64,000 nt of DNA from Dyella sp. C9 (GCF_003332825.1 NZ_QIRF01000011.1:1-64000), one strand, 5' to 3'. Counted from the first letter of the stretch, positions 1-9,719 are shown. Numbers and translations are program-made. The notes: a model not told the origin generated them from the letters alone.

Positions 1-298
1 GTGTGGGGCGGGTCATGGGGGCGCCAGGCGCGGAGCCGCCGAGACCCGGCATTTCAACGTTGGCGCCCGTCGCGCTTTTCGTTGCGACCCGTGGCCCCGT
101 CGCCGGGGACCGGCATTGGCGCCCCCGCCACTCACCACGCACCCCCGTCCCGCCGTGATTCCCCTTTACCTACGCGCACATAGCCATCAGTGCTAAAGTG
201 AAACCTGCAGCCAGAATGCATTGCGGCTGGGGGCTGCGGTTGGCACAGTGACCCATCGCCCGGAGCGCCGGGTTTTCATCTTTTCCGCGGATGCCCGC
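1..298. other. Non-coding region upstream of smc
   Basis: I see no convincing gene here. The open frame from base 1 has an Arg/Pro/Ser-rich composition typical of a GC-rich shadow frame. The stretch presumably carries the smc promoter and leader, but no clear -35/-10 pair could be picked out. Confidence 0.5.
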
Positions 299-3200
299 AT
301 GCGCCTGACCACGATCAAACTCGCCGGTTTCAAGTCCTTCGTGGACCCGACCACCTTGCACCTGCCGACCAACATGACCGGCGTGGTGGGGCCCAATGGT
401 TGCGGCAAGTCGAACATCATCGACGCCATCCGCTGGGTGATGGGCGAGAGCGCGGCCAGCCGCCTGCGCGGTGACTCGCTGACAGACGTGATCTTCTCCG
501 GCTCCAATGCGCGCAAGCCGGTGGGCCAGGCCACGGTCGAGCTGATCTTCGACAACGGCGACGGCACCATCCAGGGCGAGTACGGCCAGTACGCCGAAAT
601 CTCGGTGAAGCGCCAGGTCAGCCGTGACGGCCAGTCGGCCTATTTCCTCAATGGCGCGCGCTGCCGTCGTCGCGACATCACCGACCTGTTCCTGGGTACG
701 GGCCTGGGTCCGCGCAGCTACTCGATCATCGAGCAGGGCATGATCAGCCAGATCGTCGAGGCCGCGCCCGACGACCTACGCACGCACCTGGAAGAAGCCG
801 CCGGCATCTCCAAGTACAAGGAGCGCCGCAAGGAAACCGAGAGCCGCATCAAGTCCACCCGCGAAAACCTCGACCGTGTACGCGACGTGCGCGACGAAGT
901 GGACAAGCAGTTGGAGCACCTCAACCGCCAAGCCCGCGCCGCCGAGCGCTGGAAGGCGCTGAAGGAAGAGCAGACCCGCAAGGAAGCCGAGCTGCGCGCG
1001 CTGGAATACCGGGCGCTGAAGGGGCAGCACGACAACGAGGGCTCCGGCCTGTCGGCGGCGGAGGTGGAGATCGAGAAGCAGGTTGCCGCGCAGCGCCACG
1101 TCGAGGCTCAACTGGAGAGCGTGCGTGAGCGCCACACCGGCGCCAGCGAGCACCTCAATGCGGTACAGGCCGAGGTCTACAAGGTGGGCGCAGAGATCGC
1201 CCGCGTCGAACAGCAGGTGCGCTTCAATCGCGAAACGGCCGAGCGCCTGCAGCGCGCCCAGGCCGATGCCGAGCGCGAGCACGCCGAGCTGGCCGAGCAC
1301 ATCGACAACGATCGCACCCAGGTGGAAAGTCTGCGCATGGCGCTGGCCGAGGGCGAGCCCAAGCTGGAGGCGTTGCAGCAGGTGCAGGACGACACCGCCG
1401 ATTCGCTGCGCGATACCGAAACCAAGCTGGCCGATTGGCAGCAGCGCTGGGACAGCTACACCCGCACGGCGGGCGAATCCAGTCGCGCCGCCGAGGTGGA
1501 GCGCACCAAGCTCAACTATCTCGACCGCCAGACGGTCGATCTGTCGCGCCGCAGGGAAGCCCTGGAGGCCGAGCAGAAGGCCACCGACGTCGCCGCGCTC
1601 GACGCCGCCGCGGAACAATTGCACGTCGAGCACGACACCCAGCGCGAACGGGTGGAGTCGCTGGGCGGTCTGCTCGACCAGCACAAGCTCGGCTACGAAA
1701 AGGTGCTCGACGAGGAGCGCCAGGTGCAGGCCTCGCTCAACGAGGCACGCCAGCAGTTGCAGACGGCGCGTGGTCGCCAGGCGTCACTCGAGGCCCTGCA
1801 GCACGCGGCACTGGGCCAGGAGGAGAGCGCCGCCAGCGGCTGGCTGAGCCGGCTGGGCCTGGACAGGTCGCGCCGCCTGGGCGAGTCGCTGCAGGTGGAG
1901 GCGGGCTGGGAAACCGCCGTCGAAACCGCGCTCGCGGGCTTCCTCGATGCGGTGCTGGTGGATGACTCGCACGGCCTGGCCGCGGAGTTCGGGGCACTGG
2001 AGAACGCCGACGTCGCCCTGCTCGATGCTTCCGAGGGCGGTGCCAACACCGCGGGTACGCTGGCGGCACATGTGCGCGGCCCTGCCGCGGCCATCGCGAT
2101 CCTCGGTCATGTGCTCACCGCCGATTCGATCGAGCACGCACACCAGGTTGTGGCCGGGCTGTCCGCCCTGGCGCCGTACCAGTCGGTGATGACGCGCGGC
2201 GGCGAGTGGATTGGTCCGGGCTGGGCGCGCGTGCGCCGCGCCCAGGGCAACCAGGTGGGCGTGCTGGCGCGCGAGCGTGAGATGCGCACCCTGGCTGAGC
2301 AGATCCTGGTGCTGGAAGAGCGCATCGAGGAGGCCACCCAGTCGCTGGACGACCTGCGCACCCGCAAGTTCGAGGCCGAGCGCGCCCGTGATGACGCCCA
2401 GCGCGAGTTGTACAACGCGCATCGCCGTCAGTCGGAGTTGGCCGGCCAGCTGCAGAGCCATCGCGGCAAGATGGAAACTGCACGCGCCCGTGCCGAGAAG
2501 GTGGCCGGCGAGATCAACGACCTGCTCAACCAGCTGGACGAGCTGCAGACGCAGACGCGCGAGGCGCGTGCGCGCCTGGACGAGTCGGTCGGTCACATGG
2601 GCGACCTGGAAGACCAGCGCCGCGAGCTTGAGAACGAACGCCGGGCCCTGCTGGAGGCGCGCGAGGAGGCGCGCATGAACGCGCGCGAGGCTGCCGACCA
2701 GGCGCACGCGCTGGCCTTGTCGATGGAATCGAAGCGATCCTCGCTGACCTCGCTGGAGCAGGCGCTGGCACGCATGGAGACCCAGCTGCGCCAGATCGAG
2801 GCGCGCCGCAGCGAAATTACCGAACAGCTGGCTGCCGGCTCCGATCCCATCGCCGAGCTGGAAGCCGAGCGGCAGACCTATCTCGACCAGCGCCTGCTGG
2901 TGGACCGGCAGTTGGTGGATGCCCGCCGGGGGCTGGAAGACTGCGACGCCGAATTCCGGCGCCTGGAGCAGGAGCGCCAGCGCATCGAGCAGGGCCTCAA
3001 CGGCCTGCGCGAGAAACTGTCGCAAAAGCGCCTCGCCGCGCAGGCGCTGCAGTTGCGTGCCGAGCAACTGGCCGAAGCCATTGCCGCCTCCGGCCTGGAA
3101 CTGGAGCCGCTGCTGGCCGAGTTGGCGCAGGACGCCGATGCCAGCCAGTGGCGCAGCCAGCTCACCGATATCGGGCAGAAGATCGTTCGCCTGGAGCCGG

Positions 3201-3808
3201 TGAACCTGGCGGCGATCCAGGAGCATGCCGAGCAGAGCGAGCGCAAGACTTACCTCGACAACCAGCTCGCCGACCTCGGTAGCGCCATGGAGACGCTGGA
3301 GGCGGCGATCAAGAAGATCGATCGCGAGACGCGCCAGCGCTTCAAGGAAACCTTCGACCGCGTCAATGCGGGCGTGCAGGAGCTGTTCCCGCGCCTGTTT
3401 GGCGGCGGTCACGCCTACCTCGAACTAACCGGCGACGACCTGCTCGACACCGGCGTGGCAATCATGGCGCGGCCGCCGGGCAAGCGCGTGTCCAACATCT
3501 CGCTGCTGTCCGGTGGCGAGAAGGCCCTCACTGCGGTATCGCTGGTATTCGCGATCTTCGGCCTCAACCCCGCGCCGTTCTGCCTGCTCGACGAGGTGGA
3601 TGCGCCGCTGGACGAGGCGAACGTGGGCCGCTTCTCCAACATGGTGAAGGAGATGAGCGAGAAGGTGCAGTTCATCTTCGTCAGCCACAACAAGGCCACC
3701 ATGGAGGCGGCCTCGCAATTGTGCGGTGTCACCATGCGCGAACCGGGTGTATCGCGACTGGTGCAGGTGGATCTCGCAGAAGCAGCTAAACTTGCGGGCG
3801 CAGCTTGA
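299..3808 (+). CDS. smc: Chromosome partition protein SMC
   Basis: SMC is the ATPase of the bacterial condensin that compacts and segregates the chromosome, working with ScpA and ScpB. The 1169-residue protein has family-typical length and order: Walker A (GPNGCGKS, residues 31-38), a long coiled coil, a globular hinge in the middle, a second coiled coil, the ABC signature LSGGE (about 1070-1074) and Walker B with D1098-E1099 in FCLLDEVDAP. I chose the ATG that begins MRLTTIKLAGFKSF because SMC proteins start at this strand; an in-frame start 26 codons upstream adds unrelated sequence. zipA follows after 11 bases and its Shine-Dalgarno overlaps the smc stop, so the two are probably co-transcribed. 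Confidence 0.97.
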   Translation: MRLTTIKLAGFKSFVDPTTLHLPTNMTGVVGPNGCGKSNIIDAIRWVMGESAASRLRGDSLTDVIFSGSNARKPVGQATVELIFDNGDGTIQGEYGQYAEISVKRQVSRDGQSAYFLNGARCRRRDITDLFLGTGLGPRSYSIIEQGMISQIVEAAPDDLRTHLEEAAGISKYKERRKETESRIKSTRENLDRVRDVRDEVDKQLEHLNRQARAAERWKALKEEQTRKEAELRALEYRALKGQHDNEGSGLSAAEVEIEKQVAAQRHVEAQLESVRERHTGASEHLNAVQAEVYKVGAEIARVEQQVRFNRETAERLQRAQADAEREHAELAEHIDNDRTQVESLRMALAEGEPKLEALQQVQDDTADSLRDTETKLADWQQRWDSYTRTAGESSRAAEVERTKLNYLDRQTVDLSRRREALEAEQKATDVAALDAAAEQLHVEHDTQRERVESLGGLLDQHKLGYEKVLDEERQVQASLNEARQQLQTARGRQASLEALQHAALGQEESAASGWLSRLGLDRSRRLGESLQVEAGWETAVETALAGFLDAVLVDDSHGLAAEFGALENADVALLDASEGGANTAGTLAAHVRGPAAAIAILGHVLTADSIEHAHQVVAGLSALAPYQSVMTRGGEWIGPGWARVRRAQGNQVGVLAREREMRTLAEQILVLEERIEEATQSLDDLRTRKFEAERARDDAQRELYNAHRRQSELAGQLQSHRGKMETARARAEKVAGEINDLLNQLDELQTQTREARARLDESVGHMGDLEDQRRELENERRALLEAREEARMNAREAADQAHALALSMESKRSSLTSLEQALARMETQLRQIEARRSEITEQLAAGSDPIAELEAERQTYLDQRLLVDRQLVDARRGLEDCDAEFRRLEQERQRIEQGLNGLREKLSQKRLAAQALQLRAEQLAEAIAASGLELEPLLAELAQDADASQWRSQLTDIGQKIVRLEPVNLAAIQEHAEQSERKTYLDNQLADLGSAMETLEAAIKKIDRETRQRFKETFDRVNAGVQELFPRLFGGGHAYLELTGDDLLDTGVAIMARPPGKRVSNISLLSGGEKALTAVSLVFAIFGLNPAPFCLLDEVDAPLDEANVGRFSNMVKEMSEKVQFIFVSHNKATMEAASQLCGVTMREPGVSRLVQVDLAEAAKLAGAA

Positions 3809-3819
3809 GGATTTTCGAT

Positions 3820-4869
3820 ATGACCGTACAACCCGTGCTTGCCTTCGCCTGGGATCCCGCCATCGGCGTACCCATGCTGATCATCGGATTGATCGTGCTG
3901 GCACTGATCTGGCTGTTCGGCCAGCCCAGGAAAGAGCAACAGGGCAAGCGGCGCATCGTGCCGGGTCCGTCCGGCGAGCGCCGCGAGCCGACCTTCGGCG
4001 GCGAGGGCGAGGCGCTGGACGCGCCGTCGTTCAGTGCGCGCGACGACTTCGATCTCGACCCCTTGGGTGATCGCCAGCCGCATCAGGGCGAACTCGACAT
4101 GGGCCTGCGCGAGGAGCTTGAGCGCCTGGGCGCCACGCTGGCGGGCGGCAAGGACAAAGTGGAGCCTGCTCCGCTGGCCAAGCCGCAGGGCATCGCGGCT
4201 TCCATCGTCGACGCCTTGCGCGCGCCGCCGGAACAGTTCGAGCAAAGCCTGGCCCAGGCCACGGCCGCGGCAGGCGACGCCGCGGCGACGGCCCGCCCGG
4301 TTGATCCCGCCCCGCTTCCTGCGGCTGCGCCGGCGGCGCCCGTGCCGGCCCCGGCTGCGCCTGAGCCGGTCGCGCCACGCGTGCCGCCGCGTTCCGAGGT
4401 GGGGCGTCGCCCCGAGCGCATGCCGGTGGAGCGGATCGTCACGTTGTTCGTGGTAGCGCGCGAAGGCAGCGTCTTCGACGGCGCCGACCTGATCGTGGCG
4501 GCCGAGAAGGCCGGCCTGGAATTCGGTGACATGGGCATCTATCACCGCCTGGTTGACGGCAAGCGCGAGCTGGGTCCGGTGTTCAGCGTGGCCAACATGC
4601 TCAAGCCGGGCAACTTCGACCTTAGGCGGGTCGATGCCCTGCATACGCCGGGCCTGAGCTTCTTCATGACCTTGCCGGCGCCCATTCCTGCGCTGGATGC
4701 CTGGGACGCCATGCTGCCCACCGCGCAACGCCTTGCCGAGCTGTTGGACGGACAAGTGCTGGACGAGGAGCGCAACGCGCTCGGCCGCCAGCGCGTGGCG
4801 CATATCCGTGACGAGCTGCGCGGCTGGGATCGCGACCACGAAGGCAAGGAAATCACCTTCGGGCGTTGA
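3820..4869 (+). CDS. zipA: Cell division protein ZipA
   Basis: ZipA anchors FtsZ to the inner membrane and promotes septal ring assembly. The 349-residue protein shows the expected plan: a short periplasmic N-terminus, one membrane helix (about residues 10-30, PMLIIGLIVLALIWLFG), a long Pro/Ala/Glu-rich linker, and a C-terminal FtsZ-binding domain of about 135 residues starting near PVERIVTLFVVA. The ATG is preferred over a TTG five codons upstream because GAGG lies 9 bases before it. The smc-zipA pair is common in gammaproteobacteria, but the ligA that often follows is absent. Confidence 0.93.
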   Translation: MTVQPVLAFAWDPAIGVPMLIIGLIVLALIWLFGQPRKEQQGKRRIVPGPSGERREPTFGGEGEALDAPSFSARDDFDLDPLGDRQPHQGELDMGLREELERLGATLAGGKDKVEPAPLAKPQGIAASIVDALRAPPEQFEQSLAQATAAAGDAAATARPVDPAPLPAAAPAAPVPAPAAPEPVAPRVPPRSEVGRRPERMPVERIVTLFVVAREGSVFDGADLIVAAEKAGLEFGDMGIYHRLVDGKRELGPVFSVANMLKPGNFDLRRVDALHTPGLSFFMTLPAPIPALDAWDAMLPTAQRLAELLDGQVLDEERNALGRQRVAHIRDELRGWDRDHEGKEITFGR

Positions 4870-4992
4870 CCGCGTCCCACCGCCTTTTGCGGTAACGCGT
4901 TGGCGTGCGCGAAAAGCCCGTGAAGCGATGGCCTCGCGCCATCGCAGTCGTGCACGGGCGCTGCAACATCAAAGTGACCGCGAAGGAGGGGT

Positions 4993-6564
4993 ATGGCTTG
5001 GATATCGCCGCGTCACCTTGCCTGGGTCGGCCTGCTGGCGCTGGCGGCCTGCACCCATTCGGACCTGCGCCCCGACTATCCCCGCGAACCCAGTACGGTG
5101 CTGCCGGTCCAGGCAGATGCGCCGCTCGAGGCGTATGCGCGACGGCTCGTTGCATTGCACGGCACCGATTCGGGCCTGCGCCTGATCAGCGATTCCGGTG
5201 ATGCCCTGCTGGCCCGCATCGCGCTGGCCGATCGCGCCGTGCATTCGCTGGACCTGCAGTACTACATGTTCAACAGTGACTCGACCGGCGAGCTGCTGGC
5301 CCAGCGCCTGCTGGCTGCGGCCGATCGCGGCGTGCGCGTGCGCCTGTTGCTGGATGACCTGCACGTGGCCGGTAACGACGACGTGCTGCGCATCCTCGAT
5401 GGCCACCGCAATATCCAGGTGCGGCTGTTCAATCCGTTTCTCGAGCGCGACGCCTCGCTGTGGGGCATGGGCAAGCAGTTCGCCGGTGATTTTTCCCGGC
5501 TCAACCGGCGCATGCACAACAAGGCCTTCATCGCCGACGGGGCGATGGCCATCGTCGGCGGACGCAATATCGGTGACGAATATTTCGACGCCAACAGCGA
5601 GCTGAATTTCCGCGACCTGGACGTGCTGGCCATCGGGCCGGTGGTGGCCCAGGTGGGAGAGGTGTTCGACCGCTACTGGAACAGTCCGCAGTCGTTCCCG
5701 ATCGCCGCCTTCCATCACCATGTGCCCGGGCCTGGTGAAGTGGAGAAGCTGCGCACGTCGATGGCCGCCAATGCGCGCCAGTTCAGCCAGAGCGGCTACG
5801 CGCAGAACCTGGTGACCCGCATCGGTGACATCGGGCACGAGGCACCGGATACCGAATGGATATGGGGGGCGACCACTTATCTGGCCGATGATCCGGACAA
5901 GAGTGACCCTCAGGCCGACAGCAAGGACCTGCACATGGCGCCCGCGCTGCGTGCCTGGCTCGACGGCGCGAAACACCGGCTGACCCTGATCACGCCTTAC
6001 TTCGTGCCGGGCACCAAAGGCGTGGCCTACCTGCAGGGCATGCGTGACCGTGGCGTGGAGGTGAGCGTGCTGACCAACTCGCTCGCCTCGACCGATGCCG
6101 GTGACGTATACGTGGCCTATGCCTCCTACCGCGTGCCTCTGCTGAAAATGGGCGTGCACCTTTACGAGTTGAAGCCTGATGCGCATCGCAGTGGCGGAGG
6201 CAGTCATTTCTTTGGCTCGTCCTCGGGCAGCAACAGCCTGCATGCCAAGGCCATCGTGGTGGACGACGCGCACGCCTTCGTTGGCTCGATGAACCTCGAT
6301 CCGCGTTCACGCGACCTCAACACCGAGGATGGCGTGATCGTCGAGTCCCCCGCGCTGGCCAAGGCGTTGCTGGTGATCTTTGCCGATGCGATCAAGCCGG
6401 TGCACAGCTATCAGGTGCTGCTAGATCCGAGCGGTGGCATGTACTGGGAGGCGCAGCAGCCCGGTGGCCCGATGATCCGCTACGGCCACGCGCCGGAGAC
6501 GAGCTGGTGGCGTCGCTTCAAGGTGAACATGGGTGGCCTGCTGCCGATCGAGAGCCTGCTCTGA
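4993..6564 (+). CDS. Phospholipase D family lipoprotein, cardiolipin synthase-like (ClsC type)
   Basis: This is a 523-residue phosphatidyltransferase of the PLD superfamily, probably making cardiolipin or remodelling phospholipids at the membrane. The N-terminus is a lipoprotein signal with lipobox LAAC (residues 15-18), so a periplasmic membrane-tethered enzyme is expected. Two HKD catalytic motifs are present: HNKAFIADG followed by GGRNIGDEY, and HAKAIVVDD followed by GSMNLDPRS. Length and motif spacing fit ClsC/YmdC-type proteins. A strong Shine-Dalgarno (AAGGAGGGG) supports the start. It sits 123 bases after zipA on the same strand, in the place where ligA often lies. Confidence 0.88.
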   Translation: MAWISPRHLAWVGLLALAACTHSDLRPDYPREPSTVLPVQADAPLEAYARRLVALHGTDSGLRLISDSGDALLARIALADRAVHSLDLQYYMFNSDSTGELLAQRLLAAADRGVRVRLLLDDLHVAGNDDVLRILDGHRNIQVRLFNPFLERDASLWGMGKQFAGDFSRLNRRMHNKAFIADGAMAIVGGRNIGDEYFDANSELNFRDLDVLAIGPVVAQVGEVFDRYWNSPQSFPIAAFHHHVPGPGEVEKLRTSMAANARQFSQSGYAQNLVTRIGDIGHEAPDTEWIWGATTYLADDPDKSDPQADSKDLHMAPALRAWLDGAKHRLTLITPYFVPGTKGVAYLQGMRDRGVEVSVLTNSLASTDAGDVYVAYASYRVPLLKMGVHLYELKPDAHRSGGGSHFFGSSSGSNSLHAKAIVVDDAHAFVGSMNLDPRSRDLNTEDGVIVESPALAKALLVIFADAIKPVHSYQVLLDPSGGMYWEAQQPGGPMIRYGHAPETSWWRRFKVNMGGLLPIESLL

Positions 6565-6570
6565 AGAGGC

Positions 6571-7332
6571 TCAATGCCCCAGCTGAGCAAGGACTGCGAG
6601 CAGGGGCGTAGCCGATACCCGGATCGCGCCGGCGAGCGGCAGGTTCATTTCGAGGATCAGCGGAACCACCAGCGCCACGAGCAGGGCGCTCGTCGCGATT
6701 GCTGCGCGGGGATGGGGGTCAGAGGGCGCAAGCAGTCCGAACATGCCAAACATCACCACCAGCCACGCCACCAAGGTCACCATCAGGGGCGTCGACAGGT
6801 AGCCCTCCTTCTTCAGTGCAATGTTCCAGTGCGACTCGCCGATGGCACCCGCAACGTCAATGGCCTCCCGCTGCAGCAGGCGCTGCTTCTCATTCGCGGC
6901 GTGCAGTGCAGCGATGCCGCGCTGCAAGTCATCCCAGGCGCGCACCGTGTCGTGGCTGGTCAGCCTGGGCAGGTCTTCGCGACGGCCGTCCTGCAATACC
7001 TGGACGAACGCAGCGTACTGGGCGGCGAGTTCGGTGCGCAGTGGGGCGGCCTCCGGGCCGTAGCCGCCCAGCAGCTGGTCGAGCTGGTGCACGCGTGATG
7101 CATTCTGATTGACCTCGGTGCGAACCTCGTCGAAGCCGGCCTTGGACGAGGCGAGCAGCGAGGCCAGCGCCAGGCCGGCCACGCAGGCGAGGAGGGTGAC
7201 CATCAACTTGATGGTGGCCGTGGCTTCCGTTGACCACTGGATCGGTGGAAGCCTCAGGCGCAGTGCGTGTCCGAGCCAGGCGCCCGCCAGTAACGCGCCC
7301 AGGGTCGCCAGGGAAACCGCCATGTCTTCCAT
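6571..7332 (-). CDS. DUF4239 (bestrophin-like) membrane protein
   Basis: This is a 253-residue integral membrane protein of unknown function resembling DUF4239. Hydrophobic segments lie near the N-terminus (two, about residues 5-25 and 45-65) and the C-terminus (two, about 190-240), flanking a soluble helical central part with the family-like stretch SSKAGFDEVRTEVNQNASRV. The start MEDMAVS is chosen because GAGG lies six bases upstream; an open frame extends 33 codons further but is not membrane-like. It converges on the phospholipase gene with only 6 bases between the stops. Confidence 0.75.
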   Translation of the reverse strand: MEDMAVSLATLGALLAGAWLGHALRLRLPPIQWSTEATATIKLMVTLLACVAGLALASLLASSKAGFDEVRTEVNQNASRVHQLDQLLGGYGPEAAPLRTELAAQYAAFVQVLQDGRREDLPRLTSHDTVRAWDDLQRGIAALHAANEKQRLLQREAIDVAGAIGESHWNIALKKEGYLSTPLMVTLVAWLVVMFGMFGLLAPSDPHPRAAIATSALLVALVVPLILEMNLPLAGAIRVSATPLLAVLAQLGH

Positions 7333-7779
7333 CAAGATCCTCGCATCACCGGCGTGGTGCGCCAGCGTCGCTGGAACCATGCATGGCGCTTGTGAAAGCC
7401 GGATGACCTTGCGGGGTGTTCCGGCGGGCATGTGGGAATGCGTCAGTCATTTCCCTGCGTCTCGCGCAGCTTGCGTCTTTGCTTGGGTGGCTTCCGGTCA
7501 TCGTTGCCGGGGCGTTGCAGGTTGACGATGGGGGAATGCGCGACGCGGAATGGCATGGACTTTTGGACACCATCCAAAAGTCCTATCTGCAACTGCTGGA
7601 GAATTCACGCGAATTCAGCATTTGCTTTCGCATGATCGACTCGCGCGGAAAGGATCGCGCGTTGCAGGCAACACCAGGCGCGCCCATGGAAGGGAGGCAT
7701 CGCCCTGGAGGGCTCCTGCTTCCGGCAGGGAAATCCCGGACCTTGTAAGCGGACGGCGTGGGGGAAAGGGAGTGAACGT
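7333..7779. other. Gene-free stretch with a perfect inverted repeat
   Basis: About 450 bases lie between the divergently oriented DUF4239 gene and the antitoxin-like gene. No open frame here looks like a protein. It should contain both promoters. The only clear structure is the 11-base inverted repeat at 7557-7583, followed by a short direct repeat of GAATTCA around 7601-7620. Confidence 0.5.
7557..7583. repeat. Perfect 11-bp inverted repeat
   Basis: The arms are GGACTTTTGGA and TCCAAAAGTCC with a 5-base spacer (CACCA). There is no T-tract on either side, so it is not a standard terminator. It lies about 200 bases upstream of the antitoxin-like gene and could be an operator or an RNA hairpin. 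Confidence 0.6.
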
Positions 7780-8097
7780 ATGCGCAAGACTACGATCAGG
7801 TTTCAGGACGTCGCCACGGAGCTAGCCCAGATCAATGCCCAGCGGGACGGTGTGATGGAGCGCGCGTTCGCCATGCTGGAGCAGCGTCATGCGACGCTGG
7901 CGGCCATGCTGGTGCAGAGCCTGGGCGACCGGCAGCGCGCCTTGCGCTGGATGTGCCGCCACCAGAGCGCCTTCGGCGGCCGCACCGCCTACGAGCTGAT
8001 CGCCGATGGCGAGGACGATACCGTCTGGGACGAAATTGCCCTGATGAGCGAGGCCCCGGTGGCATCGCGGCTCAATGCCGCGCGCATGGCCTATTGA
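7780..8097 (+). CDS. Small protein resembling the MbcA/ParS/Xre antitoxin C-terminal domain (DUF2384-like)
   Basis: This is a 105-residue soluble protein. Its second half (LVQSLGDRQRALRWMCRHQ followed by FGGRTAYELIADGEDDTVWDEI) follows the pattern of the DUF2384 toxin-binding domain of Xre/MbcA/ParS antitoxins: Trp in a helix, then a GGRT-type turn and an L-x-x-G-x-x-x-x-V helix. I see no helix-turn-helix and no RES-type toxin gene beside it, so it would be an orphan. A good Shine-Dalgarno (AAAGGGAG) supports the start. The family assignment comes from reading the motif only. Confidence 0.55.
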   Translation: MRKTTIRFQDVATELAQINAQRDGVMERAFAMLEQRHATLAAMLVQSLGDRQRALRWMCRHQSAFGGRTAYELIADGEDDTVWDEIALMSEAPVASRLNAARMAY

Positions 8098-8113
8098 GGT
8101 GCGCTTGCCCGGA

Positions 8114-8138
8114 TCGGCCCGGCGGACGGCCGGGCCGA
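8114..8138. terminator. Bidirectional hairpin between convergent genes
   Basis: Perfect 10-base arms (TCGGCCCGGC and GCCGGGCCGA) enclose a 5-base loop. It lies between the stops of the antitoxin-like gene and the PepSY gene. There is no U-tract, so it is termination-like by position and stability only. Confidence 0.6.
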
Positions 8139-8145
8139 CGATGAC

Positions 8146-9717
8146 TCAGGACGGCGCGCCGGCCGCATGCTGCAGGGCCCAGACGCTGTTGGCGTCGCCG
8201 GCCCTGGCGCGCCTCGAGGCTGCGCGCGCCAGCAGGGCAAAGCCGATGCCCAGTGCGATGCCGGTCAGGTCCACGCCGAGCACGCGCCCCGCGAGCGAGC
8301 TCCAGTCCTGCGCCATGGCGCAGGCATTGCTGGCCAGGTCGATGACGGCGATGGCTACGGTCAGCAGCGCGGTAGCCCATAGCAGCTCCGTAGTGGCCCG
8401 GCCGATCGGGCGCACGCAGGCGTAGGCGCAGGCACCCAGGAACAGTCCATAGCAGGCGACCCGCTGCGGAATGCCTGCGTCGACGCCCAGCCTCACGGCG
8501 ACCCAGGTGGCCGCGAAGGCGCCAGAAATACCCAGGCAGGTGCCAATGCAGACGCCGATGGTGGCGCGCGCCATCACCAGCGTGCGGCGCGGCTGGTCGA
8601 GGTGGCGGCGCTTGCGGCGCGACTCGATCCACAGCAGGTTGCCCGAGTAGAACAGGAAGGCGCCGGCCAGGCCGAGGATGAAGTACAGCCACTGCACCGT
8701 GCGACCGCCGAAGCTGCCGAAGTGCAGGCCGAACAGGGCCGCGTAGCTGATGCCGTTGGCGCTGAGGCGGTCGCCCACGTGGTTGTCCAGCACCCTGCCG
8801 TCATGGGCGGACAGCGCCACCGTGCCGTAGGTGCCCAGAGTGTGCTGCGAGCGTCCGCGCACCTCGGCGACGGCATGGCTGTCCCCGTAGTGGGAGAAGT
8901 GCAGGTAGTCCGGATCGAAGCTGGTGACACCGCTGGCCAGGGCCTCGGTGCGCGCCCGCTCGATCAATACGGTGGTTGGCAGCATGCTTGCCGGCGTACC
9001 ACTGGGCGTGACCACCGGGGCGGTCTGGGTGGCCTTGGCGAACGCGTCGAACAGCTTGCCGTCGAAGGCCACCGTATTGAGCGCGGCCAGGGTGATGGTG
9101 AACAGGCAGAACAGGGCGCCGGTCACCGCGAAGATCACGTGGAACGGCAGGCTCAGCACGCCGATGGCGTTGTGTGCGTCCTGCCATAGCCGCTTGAGGT
9201 TGCGGCCGACACGCATGGCGAAGAAGTCGGACACCAGCTGCGGCAGGTGGATCAGGATGCCCGACACCAGGGCCAGTCCGTAGAGCACGCTGACAATGCC
9301 CATCAGGTACAGGCCGATCACCGGCAGGCCCAGCGAGTCGTGCAAGGCGTAGATGTAATCGGCCAGCTCGTTCTCCGACGCCTCCGTGCGCGGCGCCTCG
9401 ACCTGGCTGGCGGTGGCGAAGCGGGCTGAACCCTGTTCCACCCAGTAGGCGTAGGCGGAGTGCGAGCCGTCCGTGGGCAGGATGACGCCGAAGTCCTCGC
9501 GTGCCGCCGGATGGTGCGCGAGCAGGCGCTCGATCAGGCTGTCGGTGGTGACGCCGGCATCGGCGGCGCTGCGCCAGGGTGGGTTCTGCCAGGCGGCGAT
9601 GTCGTCGTGGAAGACGATCAGCGCGCCGGCATAGAACGCCACGAACAGCGCGAATCCGGCGATCAGTCCGGTCCAGGTGTGCACCGTCTGGTAGGTGCGG
9701 AGGGTGGCGGCTTTCAT
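8146..9717 (-). CDS. PepSY-associated TM helix protein (iron-linked membrane protein)
   Basis: This 523-residue inner-membrane protein belongs to the PepSY-associated transmembrane family, often found with siderophore and iron-uptake genes and suspected to act as a ferric-siderophore reductase or uptake helper. It begins with a membrane helix (TWTGLIAGFALFVAFYAGALIVFHDD), has a periplasmic part, and further helices around residues 195-220, 245-285 and in the last 150 residues. The start MKAATLRTYQTVHTWTGLIAG fits the family; the frame stays open upstream but without protein-like sequence. It is the third gene of an operon with the DUF3649 and DUF3325 genes (2-base gap to the former). A probable Fur box heads the operon. 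Confidence 0.85.
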   Translation of the reverse strand: MKAATLRTYQTVHTWTGLIAGFALFVAFYAGALIVFHDDIAAWQNPPWRSAADAGVTTDSLIERLLAHHPAAREDFGVILPTDGSHSAYAYWVEQGSARFATASQVEAPRTEASENELADYIYALHDSLGLPVIGLYLMGIVSVLYGLALVSGILIHLPQLVSDFFAMRVGRNLKRLWQDAHNAIGVLSLPFHVIFAVTGALFCLFTITLAALNTVAFDGKLFDAFAKATQTAPVVTPSGTPASMLPTTVLIERARTEALASGVTSFDPDYLHFSHYGDSHAVAEVRGRSQHTLGTYGTVALSAHDGRVLDNHVGDRLSANGISYAALFGLHFGSFGGRTVQWLYFILGLAGAFLFYSGNLLWIESRRKRRHLDQPRRTLVMARATIGVCIGTCLGISGAFAATWVAVRLGVDAGIPQRVACYGLFLGACAYACVRPIGRATTELLWATALLTVAIAVIDLASNACAMAQDWSSLAGRVLGVDLTGIALGIGFALLARAASRRARAGDANSVWALQHAAGAPS

Positions 9718-9719
9718 CG

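Noticed and set aside
1-183. Open frame at the window start
   Set aside because: Arg/Pro/Ser-rich shadow composition and no family likeness.
4969-6273. Open frame opposite the phospholipase D gene
   Set aside because: Antisense shadow; the plus strand has two HKD motifs.
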